A DNA stretch of 55,507 nt from a virus. The first letter of the stretch is position 1, and the number at the start of each line of letters is the position of its first letter. The stretch is from IMG/VR virus record IMGVR_UViG_3300036398_002854, positions 1 to 55,507 of that record. One strand, 5' to 3'. Made by a program: the position numbers and the translations under genes. The notes under the pieces were generated by a model, which was not told where the DNA came from, made no database searches, and saw only the letters and a program-made list of their open reading frames with translations. Positions 24,654-32,565 of the stretch are shown one piece after another.

Positions 24654-25469
24654 CTAATCAGCTTCATAAAGTTGCATGTTCTCAAAAAGCGCATTTGGCG
24701 CAGGCCGCGATAAGAAGTTGATGCTATGTTCCGTTTCGGCCTCTGTGTCAAGAGAAAATGCTTCTACCCATTCCTGGCAGATTTTGCTTCTCACAATGTC
24801 GCTTGGCCTAAAGGTGCAGATCGACACTTCGATCCTGTTCTTCTGCGCCATGGCGACAAGCCGCTCAAGCCCCGAGTTTCTGATATCGACCTGTTGTGGA
24901 TCGCCCGAAATGATTGCTTTGCAATCACCGAGGCGGGTTACAAAAAGCCGCAACTGTTCGATGGTGCAATTCTGCGCCTCATCTAGAAGCACAATCGTGT
25001 CTTCGCCAAACGTCCGCCCACGCATGAACTGGAAAGGGGCAAACTCCACAATGCCTTTGCGGAGCCATTCCTGTGCGCGCACCTTGCCGACAAGGCGCTC
25101 AATCACATCGAGAATAGGGATGGCCCAAGGCGTGAACTTCATGTTCAAGTCGCCAGGGAGAAAACCAATATTCTCGCTCTTGTCAGAAGAAATCATGGGC
25201 CGTGCCACAATGAACTTCTTGCAGCGTTCTTCAATGATTTCTTTTACGGCGTAGTGGGTGGCGATGTATGTCTTGCCCGCGCCAGCAGGGCCGAGGGCAA
25301 ATATTTGCTGGAATTTTTGAATACCAGAGAGATACCGCGATTGGGAAAGGTTCTTGGCGGTAAGTGGTGGAAGCGATGCTTCCGATTGGGTTGTAGTGGT
25401 TTTGGGTTTCGTCTTTGTGACCTTGCGGGCTTGACGTTTCTCAGCCTTTGTCGGTCGGGGAACTGCCAC
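24654..25469 (-). CDS. PhoH-like ATPase (271 aa)
   Basis: Start is GTG 25469, six bases after AGGAGG. A basic, lysine/threonine-rich N-terminal tail (about 50 residues) precedes a PhoH P-loop domain: Walker A GPAGAGKT, KFIVARPMISSDKSENIGFL, Walker B with IVLLDEAQN, and ISGDPQQVD. This is the single-domain PhoH ATPase common in phages, a predicted RNA-handling helicase whose phage role is unresolved. The neighbouring genes for a regulator and a DNA methyltransferase suggest early expression. Confidence 0.88.
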   Translation of the reverse strand: MAVPRPTKAEKRQARKVTKTKPKTTTTQSEASLPPLTAKNLSQSRYLSGIQKFQQIFALGPAGAGKTYIATHYAVKEIIEERCKKFIVARPMISSDKSENIGFLPGDLNMKFTPWAIPILDVIERLVGKVRAQEWLRKGIVEFAPFQFMRGRTFGEDTIVLLDEAQNCTIEQLRLFVTRLGDCKAIISGDPQQVDIRNSGLERLVAMAQKNRIEVSICTFRPSDIVRSKICQEWVEAFSLDTEAETEHSINFLSRPAPNALFENMQLYEAD

Positions 25470-25542
25470 GTATTGCCTCCTAGGCAGAGTTGCGCCAAGG
25501 ACGGCAATAGCGTGGTGGGGTAGTATTTAGCAACGCCTTGAC

Positions 25543-26079
25543 TTAGGTGCGGGGCCAATAGATGATCGTTGGCCCTCGGTCAATATGGGTCTGATTCCAT
25601 ACGTGCCAGACGTAATTGTGGATGGGCTGGGCCTTTCTTTCCTCCGACCACCAAGGGCGAAACCGCATCCTGATTTGGCGCGTATAAAGCGGAGAATCAA
25701 AGAACCGCGCCCGTGACGACGCCAAATCCCAATTTGCCCGCATCAAAAAACAGGCGCCATAGACCTTTCTCGATTGGATATGCTTGATGGCCGTTTCAAC
25801 AAATCGGTCCACAATCTTGCGGTCATACGGGGGATTGGTGACGATCCAGTTTGTGTGTCCTATATCCGCGAAGGCGTCCTGCATACCGTAAAGAAACTTG
25901 AAATCCTTCTCTGCGAAACGGCGCAGAATACCACTACCGTTCGGGGCACAAATATCCGTAATCCCGTCGCACAAGCTAATGGACTCTACAAGCGCGTCCA
26001 CACATCGAGGGTCGATGGTCTGATAATCGTCATTCTCTTTGCGTGCGTATCCGCTATGCACGTAGGGCACTTTAGTCAT
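25543..26079 (-). CDS. Short DNA adenine methyltransferase-like protein (178 aa)
   Basis: The catalytic motif IV NPPY appears in NWIVTNPPYDRKIVD near residue 82, and an SAM-binding-like DICAPNGSG loop lies near residue 42. The order (SAM loop before NPPY) indicates a gamma-like N6-adenine methyltransferase fold, but the protein is short and the target recognition part is small. Related phage proteins are often annotated as methyltransferases without proven activity. It overlaps the vWA gene by eight bases. Confidence 0.65.
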   Translation of the reverse strand: MTKVPYVHSGYARKENDDYQTIDPRCVDALVESISLCDGITDICAPNGSGILRRFAEKDFKFLYGMQDAFADIGHTNWIVTNPPYDRKIVDRFVETAIKHIQSRKVYGACFLMRANWDLASSRARFFDSPLYTRQIRMRFRPWWSEERKAQPIHNYVWHVWNQTHIDRGPTIIYWPRT

Positions 26080-26665
26080 TGTATGCTATTTCCCTTATGA
26101 TCTTACGACGTATCGCTAAAGCAAAGTCATCCCAGCCTTCCGAGATAACCGCAAAGCCATCTTCGGTTATGGTGTGGTCACGCAAGAAGGCTTCGATTTC
26201 AGCATTGAGGCCAACGCCAATCGCGTTCACCGTGATTTGGGCTTTCTGCGCCCTATCGCGTGCTTCCTGCGTCGGGATTTTGCTGGCGATACCGTCCGTG
26301 GATATGTCGATAACCTTGCGCTCAGGCGCACATGGCGCCGTGGCGAAGTGGCTAGAAGCCGTATCCAACGCCACGCCAATCTCCGTGGCGATTTGAACCC
26401 GGCGAGGCACGTTCTTGATTTTGGCGGACAGGCTATCCGCCTGTTCGGTTGATTTGACCGTGTGCCACGGCACCACGACTTCTGCCTTGCCCCCAAACGC
26501 CAAAACCTTGACAGCGATGCCGCCATCAAGGTTTTCAATCGTGCGTTGTATGGCGGGGTGGCTGAACGCCTCAGCCGTGCCGTCGCGCTGCTTTACCCAT
26601 TCAGCATCGCTGACGCTGGCGCTTACGTCCATAAGCAGAACAAGCGCGACGGCACAACCGAGCAT
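26072..26665 (-). CDS. DUF1194-type von Willebrand factor A protein (197 aa)
   Basis: The protein starts within the first beta strand of a vWA fold: ALVLLMDVSASVSDAEW carries the D-x-S-x-S metal-ion site. ALDTASSHFATAPCAPERK and KVIDISTDG follow as in the DUF1194 family, found mostly in Alphaproteobacteria as secreted proteins. Here no signal peptide is apparent, since MLGCAVALVLL is itself the first strand, so a cytoplasmic version is likely. It lies between GapR and a methyltransferase. Such domains mediate protein binding. The role in a phage is unknown. Confidence 0.78.
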   Translation of the reverse strand: MLGCAVALVLLMDVSASVSDAEWVKQRDGTAEAFSHPAIQRTIENLDGGIAVKVLAFGGKAEVVVPWHTVKSTEQADSLSAKIKNVPRRVQIATEIGVALDTASSHFATAPCAPERKVIDISTDGIASKIPTQEARDRAQKAQITVNAIGVGLNAEIEAFLRDHTITEDGFAVISEGWDDFALAIRRKIIREIAYND

Positions 26666-26670
26666 AGTGG

Positions 26671-26922
26671 TTAATACATCCCAAGCGCCTTGAGGTAGGT
26701 GTCGCGGATAAGTTCACGCTCCTCGCGTTCCGCAGCATCTTCCGCGCGCATCTTGATGATTTCGCGGATAACCTTGGGGTTGAAGCCCGCGCCCTTGGCT
26801 TCCGCCATAATATCCGAGATGGCGGACTGGATTTCCTTCTTCTCGGTATTGAGGTTTTCGATACGCTCAATGATCGAAAGCAGACGATCAGAGGCGATGG
26901 AGTTGTGGCCGATGTCGCTCAT
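26671..26922 (-). CDS. gapR: GapR-like nucleoid-associated protein, DUF2312 (83 aa)
   Basis: Nearly the whole length matches the GapR pattern: RLLSIIERIENLNTEKKEIQ, then IMAEAKGAGFNPKVIREIIK, then DAAEREERELIRDTYLKALG. GapR is a small Alphaproteobacterial protein that forms a clamp on overtwisted DNA ahead of forks and transcription, supporting chromosome replication with topoisomerases. The phage copy lies between a vWA protein and the replication genes and probably binds phage DNA during replication. It is also a strong host-range clue. Confidence 0.9.
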   Translation of the reverse strand: MSDIGHNSIASDRLLSIIERIENLNTEKKEIQSAISDIMAEAKGAGFNPKVIREIIKMRAEDAAEREERELIRDTYLKALGMY

Positions 26923-26927
26923 TGTTC

Positions 26928-27344
26928 TTAGTCCTCGTGCTTGACGGTTTCAGCGAATACTTCTAGTGTTGCGGTTCTTGACTTGATTGCCTCAAAGATT
27001 TTTGGCGCACGAGTTGGCAATTCAGCCAATCCTGTGCCGAGCCCATCATGCGGGACTACAACTGTTCTTCCCGCCTTTAGCCATGCAAGCGCAATCATAA
27101 ATGGAAAGCGGATAGCATCTTCGACAAACTCCCAATCTTCGTCCTTAAAATACGAACTCGTTTGCGAGTCGGGTGCCCACTTTGTAGGCACGCCGAAGCT
27201 GTTGGGGTGGCCGCGCATGGTTGCAGCCTGACCACCGTAACCTTGGCGGCGCATGTTGTCACCAAAGAGAAAAATTGTGTGGGGGAAACCTTCGAGCACA
27301 TCTTGCTTGGAGATGAACTTCTTGTAGACGAGTGTTCCGGGCAT
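26928..27344 (-). CDS. Conserved macro-like phage protein (138 aa)
   Basis: Conserved elements are TIFLFGDNMRRQGYGGQAAT, then RGHPNSFGVPTKWAP and VVVPHDGLGTGLAELP. This combination of a GDN-x-GxGGQA loop and a GIPTK segment occurs in a conserved family in phages and bacteria and resembles the ligand-binding loops of macro domains that bind ADP-ribose-like molecules. The biochemical activity is not known to me. The gene directly follows the polymerase C-terminal gene. Confidence 0.65.
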   Translation of the reverse strand: MPGTLVYKKFISKQDVLEGFPHTIFLFGDNMRRQGYGGQAATMRGHPNSFGVPTKWAPDSQTSSYFKDEDWEFVEDAIRFPFMIALAWLKAGRTVVVPHDGLGTGLAELPTRAPKIFEAIKSRTATLEVFAETVKHED

Positions 27345-27345
27345 T

Positions 27346-28941
27346 TTACTTCCTATACCTTTTGCCTGACCAACCTTCTGCCTTTACTGGCAGCCCCGCC
27401 GCCCATTCGGGCGTGGCCGCTACCAACGCTTCATACTCTGCCACGTCTCCGTAGCCCTCGTCAACCTCAGAAACGACTTCATCGTGAACTGTCAGCACGA
27501 CCGGATAATTGTGTCGCTCCAGTCGGAACATGGACTCCACCATCAGGTCGCGCGACACCGCCTGCACCACGTTCTCTGTGAACGTGCCTGGGCTGACCAC
27601 GGTGCGCTCCCACTTGCGCGTAAGGGCGTTCACCGCGCCAATCACAACGCCTTGCTTCGTCTCGCCCCAAGGCGTCTTGACCGCTTCGACCTTGGCCTTT
27701 GGGTAATTAAGCGCGCGGCCCGAGGGGAGAAGCAGGCGCAAATTGTCATCGCGCATCCTGAACTTCATGTTGCGAAGCGTGACAACCTTGGTGGGGTTGT
27801 TGATAGCCTTGATGGCTGCACGCTCCAAGGCATACCACAGTTTCGGGATGTGGTGGTAAGTTTCACGATACAAAGTAACGACGCGCTTGTATTCTTCTTC
27901 TTCCAAGAAGATTTGGTCCTTGGCGCAAGTCAATGCGAACTTTGGCGCACCCATGGCGTAGCCCAGGCCGAGTGTCGCTGCTTTCCCTAGCTGGCGGGCA
28001 CGTGGATCATTCTTTTTAGTGATCGGCCTGTTGTATATGATACTTGCAAAGTTACAGTAAATGTCATCCCCATTAGCAAACTGTCGCACCAAGTCATCTT
28101 GCCCTGCAATCCACGCCAGCACACGCGCCTCAATGGCTGCGAAGTCTGCTGCGTAAAGGATTTTTCCAGAGCCTGCTTGGATGAGGCTGCGAATCACATC
28201 AGCCACAACAGTCTGCACAGGGCCGTAGCACAACTCGATTTCGTCTATGTTGCCCCGTTGGATATATGGGATGGCGTCCTCTGGTTCTTTGAGCAATTCG
28301 GGGCGGGGCAGGTTTTGCAACTGCACGCCCTTGCCCGCGAAGCGGCCTGTAGATGCGCCATGGTAAAGCAGGTTGCCGTGGATGCGCCCTTCGGCATCCG
28401 CCATGTTCAGGATGGCTTGGAGTTTCTTGGTAGAGGACTTGGCGCCGATCTGGCGCAGATACAGGACTTCCCTGACTTCGGCGGGGAGGGTCTTGTCTTT
28501 AAGCGCGTTGGTGACGCCTTGCTTATCAAGGCTAGGGAAGTGGCAGCCTTTGGATGCGAACCACCGCACCAACTTATCGCGTTGGCTGAGTGACGTGACG
28601 AGGCCATTTGTGATTTGAACAAGGCGCGCATTGAGGCGGGACGCACCTTGCTCTACAAGCCCTAGCGCCAATCGTGCCGTCTCCAGGTCAACGCCAATGC
28701 CACGGTCGTTGATACGTTGGTCAAGCAGATAGACTTCCCGCTCAGAAGGTATGAGGGGGTAGAGTTTCTTTTCGGCTAGGCGTTCCGCCTCAACGTCGGT
28801 CTTGCAATACTCGTAGAGTTTGTTGAGGCGGTCGAAGTATATTTGGTTTTGGCGTTCGCGCGAGGCTTCGGTCTTACCAGTGATTTCATAGTCGTCCCAC
28901 CAGCGGATGTGACCGAAGTCGTCGTCATCTTCGTCGCTCAT
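27346..28941 (-). CDS. Family A DNA polymerase, polymerase part with Exo III (531 aa)
   Basis: This is the C-terminal piece of a split PolA-type replicative polymerase. Near the N-terminus RLNKLYEYCKTDVEAE provides the exonuclease III motif (Y-x3-D). Polymerase motif A is YAADFAAIEARVLAW, motif B RQLGKAATLGLGYAMG and motif C VLTVHDEVV, all intact. The missing Exo I and Exo II motifs are encoded by the upstream gene at 29643-30083. Six bases separate it from the methyltransferase stop and GAGG precedes its ATG, so it is translated on its own. It should synthesise phage DNA; proofreading needs the other fragment. Confidence 0.92.
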   Translation of the reverse strand: MSDEDDDDFGHIRWWDDYEITGKTEASRERQNQIYFDRLNKLYEYCKTDVEAERLAEKKLYPLIPSEREVYLLDQRINDRGIGVDLETARLALGLVEQGASRLNARLVQITNGLVTSLSQRDKLVRWFASKGCHFPSLDKQGVTNALKDKTLPAEVREVLYLRQIGAKSSTKKLQAILNMADAEGRIHGNLLYHGASTGRFAGKGVQLQNLPRPELLKEPEDAIPYIQRGNIDEIELCYGPVQTVVADVIRSLIQAGSGKILYAADFAAIEARVLAWIAGQDDLVRQFANGDDIYCNFASIIYNRPITKKNDPRARQLGKAATLGLGYAMGAPKFALTCAKDQIFLEEEEYKRVVTLYRETYHHIPKLWYALERAAIKAINNPTKVVTLRNMKFRMRDDNLRLLLPSGRALNYPKAKVEAVKTPWGETKQGVVIGAVNALTRKWERTVVSPGTFTENVVQAVSRDLMVESMFRLERHNYPVVLTVHDEVVSEVDEGYGDVAEYEALVAATPEWAAGLPVKAEGWSGKRYRK

Positions 28942-28947
28942 TGCGCC

Positions 28948-29646
28948 TCAATACATCGACCAAGGGCCTGCGTCAAACGCCTGCTTGATGCGTTCCTCCG
29001 CAATGGCGAAATACTTGTCGTCAAGTTCGATACCGATGAATTTGCGGCCAAGGTTCATTGCCGCAACGCCGGTTGTGCCGCTGCCCATAAAGCAGTCCAA
29101 GATAGCGCCGTTTGAGCCGTCGTCCGTATCACGAATCAAGGATTCGATAAGCCCAACTGGTTTGCATGTGGGGTGCCCGTGATCTTCAGATGGGCTTGGG
29201 CGTTTCGCTTCATACACACTCTTGGGTCGCCCATTTTTGAAAATGCGCCTCCCTTTCACCGCATACCATACAACATCGTGCATAGGGGCAAATGCCCCGC
29301 GCAAATCACCCATGCCGTGATGGAGTCGGTTCCAGATGACTTGCGACTTCAAAGTAAAGCCGCAATCTTCAATGTGGCGCCGCCAATCACAACTTGTCCT
29401 CCAATCGCAGAACGAAAGAAGGCCCCCCCCGTTATTTTTCAGGATACGGTATGCTTCCTTGATAAATCGGGGATCAATTTCGTCGTCACCTTTAATCTTT
29501 TCGTGTCTCGGCCCTGACTTGGACCAATTTGACTGGAACGCCATACCGTAAGGCGGATCGGTCAACACCATATCCACCGAACCATCCGGGATTTCCTTCA
29601 TGCGCTCAAGGCAGTCGCCCTTGAGCAACGTCAGCGCGTCCTTCAT
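28948..29646 (-). CDS. Beta-class DNA adenine methyltransferase inserted in the polymerase gene (232 aa)
   Basis: The catalytic DPPY is near the N-terminus (DMVLTDPPYGM, about residue 33) and the SAM motif FMGSGTTGVAA near residue 190, followed by RKFIGIELDDKYFAIAEERI. This order defines beta-class enzymes such as CcrM-like orphan methylases, expected to make N6-methyladenine (or N4-methylcytosine). Its start overlaps the exonuclease fragment stop as ATGA and its stop lies six bases before the polymerase fragment, so it sits between the two halves of the polymerase. No restriction endonuclease gene is seen beside it. Confidence 0.9.
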   Translation of the reverse strand: MKDALTLLKGDCLERMKEIPDGSVDMVLTDPPYGMAFQSNWSKSGPRHEKIKGDDEIDPRFIKEAYRILKNNGGGLLSFCDWRTSCDWRRHIEDCGFTLKSQVIWNRLHHGMGDLRGAFAPMHDVVWYAVKGRRIFKNGRPKSVYEAKRPSPSEDHGHPTCKPVGLIESLIRDTDDGSNGAILDCFMGSGTTGVAAMNLGRKFIGIELDDKYFAIAEERIKQAFDAGPWSMY

Positions 29647-30083
29647 ACCTTTTTCCCCTTCCTCGGCTTCGTCATCTTCAGCATATGCCGACTACCTTCC
29701 ATGTCCTTCTTGATTTCCAAGTCAAGCGCCTCACCAACGCCTTCCAGTGACCGTGGAACCGCCATGGCTGCGGCCATGGCTGCCGTGCAGAACCATTGCT
29801 CCAACGTCACAGGGGCGCAGCCGTAGCGCGGCACGGCGATGTTCTTGGTAATCAGGCGCTCGAATTGGGCATTGTGCGCGTAGATGGGATGGCCCTGCCT
29901 GATATGCTCGTTCAGTTCTTCAGGCCAGGGCAGATGTGGTGTCCACAGTTGCACAGGGTCATCATCCTTCGCATACGCCATGCAAAGAATGTCGGTGGTC
30001 GGGTGTTCGGCGTAGCGATACACGCCAACCAGTTTAAGGTTGGCGGTGGATTTGGTTTCGTAGTCTATGTGGTAGATGGGCAT
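29643..30083 (-). CDS. DNA polymerase 3'-5' exonuclease fragment, Exo I and II only (146 aa)
   Basis: The protein begins MPIYHIDYETKS with the Exo I D-x-E, and Exo II is AHNAQFERL near residue 71. It continues to a DMEGSRHMLKMTKPRKGKK stretch that in uninterrupted family A phage polymerases lies just before the Exo III part. Here it stops and the methyltransferase gene starts. It therefore forms only two thirds of an exonuclease active site. No clear ribosome site precedes the ATG, which follows a terminator-like hairpin. Confidence 0.85.
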   Translation of the reverse strand: MPIYHIDYETKSTANLKLVGVYRYAEHPTTDILCMAYAKDDDPVQLWTPHLPWPEELNEHIRQGHPIYAHNAQFERLITKNIAVPRYGCAPVTLEQWFCTAAMAAAMAVPRSLEGVGEALDLEIKKDMEGSRHMLKMTKPRKGKKV

Positions 30084-30087
30084 GGTG

Positions 30088-30118
30088 CAAAAAGAAGGCG
30101 GGTTGCCCCGCCTCCTTC
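30088..30118 (-). terminator. Terminator-like hairpin between DUF2815 and the polymerase fragment
   Basis: GGCGGG (30097-30102) and CCCGCC (30107-30112) form a stem with a four-base loop, extended by AAGG/CCTT pairing across a bulge. On the minus strand TTCTTTTT follows. It may reduce read-through from the ssDNA-binding gene into the polymerase gene. Confidence 0.65.
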
Positions 30119-30124
30119 TCTGCC

Positions 30125-30697
30125 TCAGAACAGGTCGGAAGCGTTGCCTTCACTGACGTTATCGCCGGGAACGTCATCGAAATCATTATCCGCGCTGCGA
30201 CCACCGCCGGTAGCGATGCGTTCGCCATCGTCAACGAACTGCACGTTGTTCAGGCCGAAGCTCACGCCCTTGTTGCCGCTGTTGTCATACGCGAAAGCGT
30301 TGATGCTCGCACGAACGAAGCAACCCGGATACAGGCGATCCTCGTCGGTGATGATCGGAAACTTGCCATCCACCTTCTTGCGGTCCACAACCTTTGGCTG
30401 CTTCTTGCTGCTGATGGTGATGAACACGCAATCATCATCGAAACCCGCCGTGCCTTCCTTGTCGGAGCCGGGGCGGAACGGGTTACGCATGTTCTTGGGC
30501 GGCTTGTCGCCAAACTTGGCCTTAGCGGCAGCACTCGCCGCCTTCTTCATGTTCTGGTATTCCGCAGTCTCCTGTGCGGCCTTGTCGAAAACAAGCACGC
30601 AGGAATACTTCGGGGTGTTGCCGTTGAAGCCGCGAGGCTCGAAAAGCGCCGGGAAAGCAAGTCGGGCCTTGGGGGTAACGACGTTGGTCTCGCTCAT
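30125..30697 (-). CDS. DUF2815 family single-strand DNA-binding protein (190 aa)
   Basis: The protein starts MSETNVVTPKARLAFPALFEPR, then PKYSCVLVFDK and ECP-type pieces such as DRLYPGCFVRASINAFAY, the pattern of DUF2815, an OB-fold family that in phages stands beside DUF2800 and a PolA gene and acts as ssDNA-binding protein. The C-terminus is acidic with a phenylalanine at the end (EGNASDLF), as in other SSBs that recruit partners. Expected role: protecting single strands during replication or recombination. Confidence 0.82.
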   Translation of the reverse strand: MSETNVVTPKARLAFPALFEPRGFNGNTPKYSCVLVFDKAAQETAEYQNMKKAASAAAKAKFGDKPPKNMRNPFRPGSDKEGTAGFDDDCVFITISSKKQPKVVDRKKVDGKFPIITDEDRLYPGCFVRASINAFAYDNSGNKGVSFGLNNVQFVDDGERIATGGGRSADNDFDDVPGDNVSEGNASDLF

Positions 30698-30720
30698 GTC
30701 ACATCCTAGGAGCCGGGTTA

Positions 30721-30788
30721 GCGTGCATTTTGCCCCTCATGTCGCACGCCATTGCCCAGCCACAGTGATTTCAAAAGAGGGGCAAAAT
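30721..30788 (-). other. Intergenic region with two mutually exclusive hairpins
   Basis: A perfect 12 bp inverted repeat ATTTTGCCCCTC (30727-30738) / GAGGGGCAAAAT (30777-30788) spans a 38-base loop. A second repeat, GCGTGC (30721-30726) / GCACGC (30743-30748), encloses one arm of the first, so only one of the two stems can fully form in the RNA. It lies between the DUF2800 stop and the DUF2815 start and may act as attenuator or mRNA processing site. Confidence 0.45.
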
Positions 30789-30789
30789 C

Positions 30790-32010
30790 TCACTCGAAGT
30801 TGGTGAAGCCGTCAAGCGCGGGAACGGAGTCAAACTCATCCCCGATCTGCAACACAACCGCAGGCCGCTTATCGGAAAGCGGTGCGATGGTGTTGCCTGA
30901 CGATACTGCCACAACGGCTTCCGCCAGTCTATCCTTAATCGCCTTCTTCTTCCCAAGTTTTTCTTCGGCTTGGGCAGGCGAAATCAACTTGCGCGTGAAG
31001 ATATCGTCGTCCTCAAGCCCCATGGACGTGAGAAGGTCAATCGCATCTTCTTCGCTTTGCCACTTCCGGGTTGCCCGCTTGGCGACAAGTTTGTAGCCGG
31101 GGACGTGGCCCCCGTTCTCCAATTTGCGCTGCGCGTATGCCTGGACCGAGTTGATCCAGCCCTTGAACAAGTCAGCCTTGGCGAGAATGTCGCCAATCTG
31201 CGCTTCGCTCAGGCTTTCCGGTTCAGGCGGGAGGAAATTGTCGTCAAACTCCGCCTGAGCCAACGCCACAGCCTGCTCATGCAGTTTGGGGCACTTGGCC
31301 TGCGCAAGACAGAAACGACAATGGTCGCCCGGAGAAAGTGGAGCATCGGCTTCCTGTGTGCGGTGGGCTGCGGCAAGAAGGTCTTCCGCGAACTCGACGC
31401 GAAGCGAGTAGGCGTCAATCTCAAACTGCCTCACGTAGCCGTCAGGATGGCGGTAGCGGGGCTGCACGATGACCATGCGAACGCGAGTCGGGAAGATGTT
31501 GCGCTCCGCCTCCATCGCCAACATGGCGCCTAGGGCGTAGTAGGAAAGCTGCGGGGAGTTTTCCACCTTCACGGGCACGCCCGCACCATACTTCAAGTCC
31601 ATGACGGTCAGGCGCTTTTCGTCCTCATTCCAGATCACGGCATCCGCCGTGCCGAACATCGGGACAGGTGGGTTCAGGGCTTGAAGGTTGAACCGCTGCT
31701 CGATGAACAACGTGTTGCCTTCTGCCTCCTCCAACACCGCGTCAACGTAGACCTGAACCGCCTCGGCCATGTCCTCCGTGACTTCAAAGCCTTCAATCTC
31801 CTGCCCCAAGAAGGCTGTAGCCATCTTGTTCTTGCGGAGGCACATCTCCGCCAATTCATGCGCCGCCGTGCCCTCGCGCGCGTAGTCTGTGGATATGTTG
31901 GGCATACCCTCAGACAGACGCACAGAGCCAGGACAGGCGATCCACCGAGACGCCGAACTCGCGCCCAAGGAAGCATGGGCGCGGTTGGCATGTGTTGGCA
32001 GATTAGACAT
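30790..32010 (-). CDS. DUF2800 family PD-(D/E)XK nuclease (406 aa)
   Basis: Start set at ATG 32010, overlapping the upstream stop by eight bases. After SASRWIACPGSVRLSEGMPN comes AREGTAAHELAEMCL, then FGTADAVIWNEDEKRLTVMD and DLKYGAGVPVKVENSPQLSY, the core of a Cas4/RecB-like nuclease (the GTAD-x(n)-DLKYG metal site), followed by HCRFCLAQAKCP, a cysteine cluster typical of DUF2800. It may process DNA ends during phage replication and recombination with DUF2815. Confidence 0.85.
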   Translation of the reverse strand: MSNLPTHANRAHASLGASSASRWIACPGSVRLSEGMPNISTDYAREGTAAHELAEMCLRKNKMATAFLGQEIEGFEVTEDMAEAVQVYVDAVLEEAEGNTLFIEQRFNLQALNPPVPMFGTADAVIWNEDEKRLTVMDLKYGAGVPVKVENSPQLSYYALGAMLAMEAERNIFPTRVRMVIVQPRYRHPDGYVRQFEIDAYSLRVEFAEDLLAAAHRTQEADAPLSPGDHCRFCLAQAKCPKLHEQAVALAQAEFDDNFLPPEPESLSEAQIGDILAKADLFKGWINSVQAYAQRKLENGGHVPGYKLVAKRATRKWQSEEDAIDLLTSMGLEDDDIFTRKLISPAQAEEKLGKKKAIKDRLAEAVVAVSSGNTIAPLSDKRPAVVLQIGDEFDSVPALDGFTNFE

Positions 32011-32557
32011 TGACGATGGCCCGCGTGATAGCGCGATAGAACTTGGCGCACGCCTCGGCATCGAAGTCAGACACGCGGCCCTTCTGCGTCGTGGTCAGGA
32101 CTTCCTTGCGCGTTTCGTCAGGGCCAATCTCGGCCATGCGGGCAGACAGCAGGGCGCGGCAATGATTGCGGGCTTCCTCAAGGTTCTCCGCGAACCACGA
32201 ATCGGGATAGACCGGGAAAGCGCGCTCCTCCACATCGAACTTATCAGCGTGGTAAACATCCATCTCATCCGCCTCGATAGCGGTTTCCTCGTTATGGGCA
32301 ACAACCTCGGTGGTTGGCTCAGGCTCAGGGGTAGGCGTAATCTCAGGCGCAGGCCCTTCGGCTTTGCGCGGCCTACCACGCGGGCGCTTCTCGCCCGTAG
32401 AAGCAACAGTCTGCGCCGTGCTTGCCTCCGTGGCCGTCGCCACAATGACATCCGTGAAACTACCGCCGTCTAGCAGCTTGATCGCGTTTTCGGCTGTCAT
32501 TGCGATACCCGCAATCGCTGCTTCTGCGATTTGGGCGATGGCTTCGTTGCGGTCCAT
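32003..32557 (-). CDS. AT-hook protein of unknown function (184 aa)
   Basis: The protein has an alanine-rich helical N-terminus, an AT-hook-like KRPRGRPRKAEGP near residue 60, a proline/glutamate hinge, and a C-terminal helical region (AENLEEARNHCRALLSARM). AT-hooks bind the minor groove of AT-rich DNA. It is the gene before DUF2800 in a leftward replication operon, with AGGAG before its start. Function beyond DNA binding is unknown. Confidence 0.6.
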   Translation of the reverse strand: MDRNEAIAQIAEAAIAGIAMTAENAIKLLDGGSFTDVIVATATEASTAQTVASTGEKRPRGRPRKAEGPAPEITPTPEPEPTTEVVAHNEETAIEADEMDVYHADKFDVEERAFPVYPDSWFAENLEEARNHCRALLSARMAEIGPDETRKEVLTTTQKGRVSDFDAEACAKFYRAITRAIVNV

Positions 32558-32565
32558 GTTGTCTC

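Noticed and set aside
29796-30806. Long rightward reading frame opposite the polymerase fragment and DUF2815 gene
   Set aside because: It spans two clearly identified leftward genes and their intergenic terminator; composition is that of a shadow frame.
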